Part shown: piece by piece, positions 57,027 to 64,000 of the stretch | Numbering within the stretch: position 1 is the stretch's first letter | Layout: each line of letters opens with the position of its first letter | Source: Diphasiastrum complanatum | Taxonomy: Eukaryota > Streptophyta > Lycopodiopsida > Lycopodiales > Lycopodiaceae | Reading direction: 5' to 3' | Assembly (NCBI GenBank): GCA_029204225.1 | Contig: CM055102.1 | Span: 49,026,289-49,090,288 of the forward strand | Length of the DNA stretch: 64,000 bases | Program-made: the position numbers and the translations under genes | Notes under the pieces: model-generated | Database searches by the model: none | Told to the model about the DNA's origin: nothing | What the model saw: the letters and a program-made list of their open reading frames with translations, nothing else

Positions 57027-58531
57027 TGTTGAAATTTGACAAAAGATGAATCTTCGGTGCGTGCGCTACAACAATAGTAGGGCGAACACAAGACTAGAGC
57101 TTAATTGTGTGAGAAGAGCAGACAATTAGACAAAGCAGTAAGTAAGCCAGACAATAAACATGATATCTAAACATACAATTCTAACAAGCACTTTGTGAAA
57201 AAACAAAACGTTTCTATTACCAAAGCTTTGATAGCTTTCAGCCCTCACTTTGACAAAAATGTTCGTGAACGAGAAAGTCAAAGGACACGAAGCGAAAATG
57301 TTCGCGAACACCCTGACAAAAGGACACGAATGTGAAAAATTTGCGAAAGAGAATTTTTCACGATACAGCGGGAGAAAGTCAGATGACGCGAAAAGTCAAA
57401 CGACTCGAAGCGACACGAAAATCGTCGCGACACCTTTCTGCCCTCACATTCCAAAAAAGATCAACAAGATCATGCAAGTACCCAGAAGTACAGATATATG
57501 ATCTGATAATATGACATCAGCAGATGCACTCTAAGTCATGGCTAATCTGTCACTCTTGTAATTTGTGATTAGTTGTAGATGTTTAATCACTCTAATCTAG
57601 AAGTTACACAATGCGACTATATACTTTCTGGTTGATGCATGATATACAAAGAAGTCTAATGCTAGTAAGCAAGACACATAAACAAAATACAGAATAGAAG
57701 TTTTGTAAGCAAGATCGACAAAAATCCAAAAAGTCCACTAGTAAGCGAGACATTACTCGTAAGAGAGCGTCGCTTCTCTCATGCCAACGCACTGTGTGGG
57801 TCTATCATACAACGCATGAAAAAAATGAGAAGATCAATAGATAATATTGTAGCCATTACGCCTGTATCACTCTTACTTTGTTTGATATTGAATGAATTGC
57901 TGTCCGCCATCGTTTGTGTATCTTATTCATTCATTTTATCAATTCCGTGCTGTGTCAATTAAAAACGTAGATCAGTAGTGTCTGTCTGTATTCTAGAGGA
58001 CTGTAGGAATGATACAGTTGACAGTGACTAGCAATCATATCTGAAATCCATCCGAATTGTTTTGTGTCCGCGACTGCACGCGTTGTGCATCACTCTGAAT
58101 GCAATAAAAGACACTGAATGATTCAGATTAATGTATAGAAATACAAGTCAGATTGATGCTATGAGCTCCAAACATTAGCGGATGAAACCACGTGCTCAAG
58201 AAGCTAGCTCGGCTTTGTAAAAGCTATGAGTTTATTGTTGACAATCAGTCTGAAAGAAAGAATCGATGCATGAAAGCATCTACAATGTCTGTCTCATTGA
58301 CATCGTCATGATTAGATCTACAATGGTCATCTATATACAATTTACATTTGTGTAGATGAGTGTACAAGAAGATGGCGTGGAGCCGTTGTCAAGTAGTTGC
58401 ACAATAAATGAAGTGAACGTGAGAAGGCTTCGACTATTTGGAGTCGAGCACATGTCGCTGCCGATAGTCGATATAGCCAGGACAATTCTGTAGCGTGTAA
58501 CAATAGGTGGGGAGTGTGAGAGATTTTAACA
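57027..58531 (-). mobile_element. 5' LTR of Copia-I, interrupted by a solo LTR
   Basis: Ends TGTTGAAATTTGAC and AGATTTTAACA. Without the inserted LTR it is about 600 bp. A TATA-like CTATATACAATT (minus-strand AATTGTATATAG) lies near 58332. Confidence 0.75.
57196..58092 (+). mobile_element. Solo LTR of the Copia-F family
   Basis: 897 bp, inverted relative to Copia-F, starting TGAAAAAACAAAACG (F: TGAAGAAACAAAACG) and ending GTGCATCA. Flanking 5-mers CTTTG and CTCTG match at four of five bases. No internal element sequence adjoins it, so it is a solo LTR left by LTR-LTR recombination. It carries TGTTCGCGAACA at 57299-57310. Confidence 0.85.
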
Positions 58532-59015
58532 AGTTTTGTCTAGTTTAGTCATATTTTGGTAAATTGTCAATATGAGGCTAAAACTCATTTTAGGCTTAGA
58601 GATAAAATTTTTGAAGTTATATTAGTTTAAAATACATTCAATAAATACTTTTTGAAAGTGTGGAAAAGTTGATAGTCGAGAGTAGCACTCCAATATCATG
58701 AAAAAGGCTATGGATAAACAATAATCTACACTTTCTTGAACTACAGTATCTGCACTTCCTCTATAGGCATATCCAAACTCTAGTAGCGCGTCTCGATACT
58801 TTAACACAATTGAGATTGAGTCAATTCCTGTAATAAAAGGCCAATTTATTTGTCACTCGGCTGGTTTTGTTTTCTCCCAAGGGTCTCTTCTCTGGTACTC
58901 CTGAAGTTACTCATCATTATTCAACATCATCACGATCCTCTAGGAGGGTTGTGGATGTAAGGTGTTCACGAGTCTGCTGAGCTTTTGATATTCTTCTATA
59001 GTTACTTTCTTTTTC
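58532..59015. other. Unassigned interval
   Basis: No coding domain or repeat recognised. Confidence 0.4.
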
Positions 59016-60136
59016 TGTTGGAGGGTTTGTGGATCCCAAGGCAACCCTAACCCTAGTTAATAAGTGAGAGAGATTTGGCACCCTGCGTGTGTAAGTCCAA
59101 CCCAATGATCACATAGAGATTTGATTAATTAGTTACAAGTCAATAACAGGACTTTAGGTCTTTTTGTGGGACTTTTAATGTCGCAGGGCCTAAATGTCAA
59201 GTCAGTGAATAAAGTTGGGTTTCCCTCTAGTTTGGATGGTTCTCACTCTTTTTTAAATTTGAATAATTAGGGAGGCAGAAATGGACAAATAGGATTCAGA
59301 GGCCAGGGTCCTCCTCTCTACTATAAAAAGGGACCAACTCAAGTTCCTACACATGTTTCATTTCTTCATTTCAATAAAGCAAATTGGTTCTCTTGTGAAA
59401 TGGATTTATGATTATCCTTGCTCTCTATCACTTTTCCTCCATTTCTCATGATTTATTTGTTTTTTGCTAATTGTTGGATTTGATTGTTATTGGGATTGCA
59501 TGTTATTATACTTTCTATGAGGGAGAAAGGGAAAGAGAGAAAGAGTAAGCTATCTTGTTGTGGATCTAGTGTTAGTGGATGTAGTGTTAATGCTTAGGGT
59601 TAATGGATGTTAGATTTAGATGTGAATCTTCCATTCATGCTGAAATCTGAACTATAGCTCTCATGGGAACGAATCTATGCATGACAACTAACTTCATCTC
59701 TTTGATGCTAGATTGATTAGATCATTAGAGGAGTTTTGAGCTCCAAAAAGACCCTTTAAGAATTCGTGCAAGATGTAGTTTATATTATTCAAATATTATA
59801 ACACTAATACTTTTGACTTGCCATAACTTCTCAATCATAGTCAGAAGTATGTCATGTAACATGTCACTGAAAGCCCTTGTCAAGCGCTTTCCAATGCACC
59901 AAACTCCGCTAAATTTGGATTTACTACTAAAAAGTTATGCTATTTTTAGTGTGGAATCAAAATGTGGACTCAAAAATTTACGTTACGTAGAAATCAAATT
60001 TGAGTGTTTTGATTGGTCCATGTGTAAGAAAAAATTGAGAAAAAATATAAAAAGAAGTTTTACAAAGGGTCTTTTTTGGATTTAGAACTCCTCTAATGCT
60101 TGGATTGAGGTTAGGCAAGGAAAGAAACCCACTACA
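59016..60136 (+). mobile_element. Gypsy 5' LTR (family J, copy 2)
   Basis: Starts TGTTGGAGGGTTTG and ends CCCACTACA just before a primer site. TATA box CTATAAAAAGGG near 59321 and AATAAAGC near 59374. Shares TGTTGG, CCCTGCGTGTGTAAG and promoter layout with the block at 847-1606. Confidence 0.7.
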
Positions 60137-60140
60137 ATTT

Positions 60141-60160
60141 TGGCACTATTGCCGGGGAGC
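60141..60160 (+). promoter_or_regulatory. Primer-binding site, Asp-tRNA type (degenerate)
   Basis: TGGCACTATTGCCGGGGAGC closely resembles TGGCGCCGTTGCCGGGGA, the Asp-tRNA primer site of plant Tat/Athila Gypsy elements. Confidence 0.75.
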
Positions 60161-60627
60161 TACGCCAATTTTTTAGTTTGCAGCATGGTTGTTGGTTTGT
60201 TAGCTTGCATTAGACATCTTGTCGTTGCATGCTGAGCTCATTTGTCTATTGCGCTAGCTGGTTGTCCATCCAATGAAGGTAGTAAGAGGTCTCAACATGC
60301 CACTTCAAGGATTCTTTGGCTCTTTCGAACAAGCTGTCATAGGCTGGAGGACGGAAAACGATGGTAAGTAGGAAAGGAAAACTAAGAAATTGTGGAACGA
60401 GACAATAATGGAACAGTTAGTTGTGTATTTTTATTAGTATTAACGAAGGTGGTAGAGATGGTAGCAACAGAGATAAGAGGGATGGTAACGGGTGTGGTAA
60501 CAATGGTGGTGGAAGTGGTGGAAGTCATCCCTTCTGTTGTGTCTTCGTGAGTGGGATCAACTGCAGTTGTATCTTTTGCTCATGTAGTTGCAAGATGATT
60601 CCTTTCTCCCTCCTTTGAAACTGTTGC
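60161..60627. other. Unassigned interval after the primer site
   Basis: No gag was recognised where it would be expected. A G-rich simple stretch (GGTGGTGGAAGTGGTGG) lies near 60505. Sequence then runs into minus-strand coding DNA. Confidence 0.4.
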
Positions 60628-61122
60628 CTATGGGTGGATGGCCACCACAAAAGCCATAGTTGGCTGGACACAAGGGGGTGATATAGGAACTGGAGGTGGT
60701 CCCGATGGAGATGGAGATCTAGAACATTGAGCAGATGATTGCACTGGGAGCTGGGTGTCCATGATCTGGTGCTGAGGTGAGGAGGCGACAAGTGAGATTT
60801 GTCGACGACGGGTGTATCTTGGTTGGAGGCTAGCTTCTTTTTCATCTCCATTGTCTTCATTGGGAGATGGAACATCTTCGTACCCAACTATCTTCTTCTT
60901 CTGTTTTCTTGCAGCTAGCTGATTTGTCGTAGATGGCGGTGGGTGATCGGACTCCATGTCGGATTCAGGAGTTGGTTTGTTGGCGGTCATCTTCATCTTC
61001 TACTTCTTTGGTGGTGGTCTGGTATCAGCAAGTTGGGAAGTTGGTGGTGATGACCGGTCATGCCTCTTCTTGATGCAACGCTCATGAGCTACAACAACGT
61101 GTGGGGAAGATGTGGATGGGGT
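60628..61122 (-). pseudogene. Extra ORF of Gypsy-M, C-terminal part
   Basis: The minus-strand frame reads TPSTSSPHVVVAHERCIKKR, then after an in-frame TAG MKMTANKPTPESDMES, a basic patch (ARKQKKKIVGYEDV), acidic and Pro/Ser-rich text and ends at 60628. It is the continuation of the ORF at 61975-62341: taking out the solo LTR and one copy of its duplication puts the two in the same frame. Role unknown. Confidence 0.6.
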
Positions 61123-61127
61123 ATAGC

Positions 61128-61969
61128 TACTAAAAATTTTAAAACATCTCTATCTTATGTTTGTTGATGTTTGGGGGTCCTACCCATGTAAATACTTTGT
61201 ACATATCCAAGGTATGTGAATTGAGCACATATCCTTGTAGAATAGGGCGATTTTGGGCTAGGTAGATCAAATTCCAATGACATGCATAAAGTCTAGTTGG
61301 TCTAGTATGACATGCAATAATATTGACAATTTCTAGAGTGACACATGTAGAATTTCACATGGAATTGGTCAATTATGACCTTGTAGAAACTCGAGCCACA
61401 ATAAATGCATTGTGTCCTAAGTTTCCATTATGACATGCAAACACTCTAATGGACACATGCATGTAGTTTTGTACATGGCTAGTTGAGAAATTGACATTTG
61501 GAGAAAGTAGGTAGAAGTTAGGTGCATTATGTGCATGCAAGGAGTTAGGTGTTAGGATAATAGTAATTTGCACTTGAATAGGTGTAGAATATGCATTGAA
61601 TGCAAGGATTTTGGCTCTCCTATATATGTACATATCATTCTCATTCATTTCGAATGATGAATCAAGCTTTGGTAATGTCATAATGTCAAATTTGGATCAC
61701 ATGTTATTTTGCTTGTAATTGTACTCTCTCTCTCTAACTCAAATTTTGTGTCTTCTTCATACATGATCTTGCTTGTGTGCTTTCCCTATTTGTGAGGAAT
61801 TAATGTCGCTTTGATATGTAGCATTCTAGATTGTGCTCTAGCCATAGATCTGTTGGTAGATTGCAGGATTGCTCTACATGTGATCTGTGTGCCACTACAA
61901 ATCATGAAATAGATCATTCACACTTTTTGTGTGGTTCTCCACATATGTGAATTTGCTGGATTTTCATCA
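61128..61969 (+). mobile_element. Solo LTR related to Copia-L
   Basis: 842 bp flanked by the exact duplication ATAGC (61123-61127 and 61970-61974). Ends TACTAAAAATT and GGATTTTCATCA; the first terminus has lost the usual TG. TATA-like CCTATATATGTACAT near 61619. Shares GTAGAAACTCG and GGACACATGCATG with the LTR at 41182. Confidence 0.85.
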
Positions 61970-61974
61970 ATAGC

Positions 61975-62341
61975 GTCGGCTAGCAGCAACATCTCTTGCA
62001 AGCAACGCAAGCTTCAAGTCACATGAAGACTGACTTTGAGCAAGATAAAAAAAGATGTAGCCCAATGATGTGACTGGGGCTCTATTTTGGAGGGCATGGG
62101 TCAACCGTCTAGAGATAAATCCAGCCCAATTATACATGTTATGCTGGGCTTCATAGGATGCGGCAAGCATGGCAAAAATCTGGAGTGAAATCCGCAATAG
62201 ATGTGTCTTGCACGTAAATGTGTACCTAGTGAGGTAGGCACAGACAACTCCTAATTCCTTGGATTTGATGGCTTCGAGGAGGTCTGCCATTTTAGGAGTG
62301 TTTGTAGTGGTGAGGAATGCAAATGTATTGAAAAGATGCAA
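61975..62341 (-). pseudogene. Extra ORF of Gypsy-M, N-terminal part
   Basis: The minus strand gives MADLLEAIKSKELGVVCAYL, then HNMYNWAGFISRRLTHALQN and SLGYIFFYLAQSQSSCDLKL, protein-like text interrupted by the solo LTR. It lies downstream of the Gypsy-M integrase on the same strand, the place where Athila-type and other plant Gypsy elements carry an extra ORF. I cannot assign a domain securely; the N-W-(A)-x-x-I pattern vaguely recalls plant retrotransposon-associated putative transposon proteins. Confidence 0.55.
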
Positions 62342-62349
62342 AGGTATCG

Positions 62350-63590
62350 AAAAGTGAGGAGACTCAAAAAAAATTGAGAAAACTCGAAAAAATAGACAAA
62401 CTCAAAAAACAGAGAAACTTGAAAAATAAAGAAACTCGAAAAACAGAGAAACTCGAATAATAGAGAAACTCAAAAAATAGAAAAATTCGAAAAAATGAGG
62501 ATACTTTGAAAAAATTCAGAAAGCAGAGTGAGGGTGGCGGATGCAGTAAAAAGAAAAAAAAGAGTGGTCGTCGAATGGAATTTGATGCAAAAATGTAGAA
62601 TTGCAGCTGGAGATAAAGTAAATGGCGGATACAAGCTGGCGGATTCAATTGTTTTTTTTTGTGGGATGGAACTATTTGTTGATCGTGGGCGAATGAAATT
62701 GATAGGTACAGTGGCAGATATAAAAAGAGGGTACATGTGAAAGATGGTGATTGCAGATAGCTTATAAAAATAACGGATACAAATGACAGATGCACTGGGC
62801 CGATGGGAGGATGGCGGCTGGATTCACTTGGCAAGTGACTCAGATGATACATGCATGTGAAGGAGCGATGGAGATAGCGGTCAGTTTGGAATTGAAGACG
62901 GCTGCAATTGGATCTAAAAATGGCAGATGTAGATGGCTTTGAAGATGGTGGCTGCAATTGGCTCTGAAGAACAGTTGTATGTAAATATTTTGGAGAGCGA
63001 TCAGTGTGCAGTTGAAATCGGCTGAATTGGATGAGAAGGCCAGAAAAGCGCCAAAGATTTGGTAATCTGACATGAGTTTTCCTGAGAATTATGAAGAAAG
63101 GAGCAACCGACAAATTTATAGGAAAAATCTCGGGCAAGCGTCAGATGCAAATTATCATCGGGAATTTTAGTGGAATTCTGAATCGAAAAAAATAGAAAAG
63201 ACTCGAAAAATTGTGAAAGACTCAAAAAATTTGATAAGTATCGAAAAATTGTCAAAGACTTGAAAAATAATTAGTATCAAAAAAATTGTCAAGGAGTCGA
63301 AAATCTGATAAGTATCAAAAAATGTTTAAAATTTCAAAGTATGTAGAAATTTACAAGAGACAAGAAAACAACAAGTATTCAAAAAATTACAAAGGATTGA
63401 AAAAATATTTTTTGAGCTCGTGCTTAAAAATCGAAATCTTCACATATTTTTTGTATTTTCCAAGAATATCAAATAGATGGCATTCTAAAAATTTGAGTAG
63501 GAATATACATTGAAAAAAACACATGGAAAAAATAAGTCTAATTATTAGACACGAGAAAAGAAAAGAAAAATAAAAGAAAATGAGAAGAAA
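62350..63590. repeat. TCGAAAAA-rich short repeats around a GGCGGAT-type repeat region
   Basis: At about 62356-62505 units of roughly 18 bp (AGAGAAACTCGAAAAACA) repeat about seven times. At about 63180-63330 longer units (AGTATCGAAAAATTGTCAAAG) repeat. Between them, 62520-63060 has loose repeats of GGCGGAT, GGCAGAT and GATGGCGGCTG. Long minus-strand ORFs here follow from low stop density in these repeats and are not convincing genes. Confidence 0.7.
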
Positions 63591-63599
63591 TCCCGAAGT

Positions 63600-64000
63600 G
63601 CACCTCAAATAGGACCTATGGTAAATGTGTCTTCATAGTATCACCGTAGACGACTACCATTGACTAAGGTGTCAAGGGGTATGCCTTCTAGCATCTCTAA
63701 TTCCACGACACCATTTGTAAAAATCTTCTGGACAACATAAGAATCTTGGCTACGGAATTTCAATTTGTTGGATGGACTTTGGAAGATGTGTAAAGTAAAA
63801 CTTTATCACCATCATGAATATCCTTAGTTCGGACATGATGATCATGCCAGGCCTTCTGTCATCGTTTGTGGACTAACTGTGCATGGCAAGATATAAGACG
63901 TGTTTCACACAATTTTTGACAACGTGAAAGGTCGATTCTGAACTTGGTGTTGATAAGCATTATCATCACACAAGTCTTTGGCAAAAGCTAAAGTGACGCG
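63600..64000 (-). pseudogene. Gypsy-M integrase C-terminal region, runs off the window
   Basis: On the minus strand: WHDHHVRTKDIHDGDKVLLY near 63860-63800, then after a frameshift NKLKFRSQDSYVVQKIFTNG, VVELEMLEGIPLDTLVNGSR and YYEDTFTIGP. This is the Ty3/Gypsy integrase tail (A-W-H-D..., G-D-K-V-L-L-Y, R-x-x-G-P-Y/F-V-V), with the GPY site reading DSY here. The rest of the element lies beyond 64000. Confidence 0.85.

Noticed and set aside
62364-63137. 257-residue Phe/Ser-rich minus-strand ORF that looks membrane-like
   Set aside because: The hydrophobic tail comes from the TCGAAAAA repeats and the rest is loosely repetitive; no start or domain evidence.

Overview
The window looks like nuclear DNA of a vascular plant with a large, retrotransposon-rich genome. 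This rests on plant-type Ty1/Copia and Ty3/Gypsy LTR retrotransposons (initiator-Met-tRNA and Asp-tRNA-like primer sites, chromodomains), AT-rich intergenic DNA, and one intronless plant-style host gene. I cannot name the species; a fern, gymnosperm or other large-genome lineage would fit. No bacterial operons, CRISPR arrays, tRNA or rRNA genes were seen.

The only convincing host gene is at 3381-4403 (+), a 340-residue OST3/OST6-type subunit of the ER oligosaccharyltransferase, with a telo-box and TATA-like site upstream. Nearly everything else is LTR retrotransposon.

Layout: 1-2200, a Ty3/Gypsy integrase and chromodomain split by an LTR-like insertion. 2203-2520, end of a minus-strand Copia. 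2521-5690, host gene and surroundings. 5690-6115, an orphan protein-like ORF. 6300-7373, 8870-11722 and 11723-15223, three decayed Copia elements. 16248-18935, a degenerate chromovirus. 18936-21917, a truncated Copia whose 5' LTR sits in the reverse transcriptase of another Copia. 23318-23815, a 25-bp tandem array, then 2 kb of C-rich leader-like DNA. 25789-39102, a Gypsy gag split by Copia-A (26819-38821), which itself contains Copia-B (31580-37441). 40875-41990, a Copia 3' end. 42586-54969, Copia-F with the gag-only LTR element G nested in its 3' LTR. 54975-58531, further nested Copia ends and a solo LTR. 59016-60160, a Gypsy 5' LTR with an Asp-type primer site. 60628-64000, the 3' half of a minus-strand Gypsy whose extra ORF after integrase is split by a solo LTR.

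The insertion order is readable from exact 5-bp target duplications. Gypsy-E was hit by Copia-A (ATACA), then A by Copia-B (ATAGA). A Copia-H relic was hit by Copia-F (TATTT), then F by element G (GTCTG). Gypsy-M was hit by a solo-LTR element (ATAGC). Copia-A and Copia-B are very young: two LTR differences seen in A, none in B. Each is disabled by a single visible lesion. No clearly novel cellular system was found. The most notable signals are the gag-only element G, the split extra ORF of Gypsy-M, heat-shock-element-like palindromes in the F-family LTRs, and a CACGTG palindrome shared by different LTR families.
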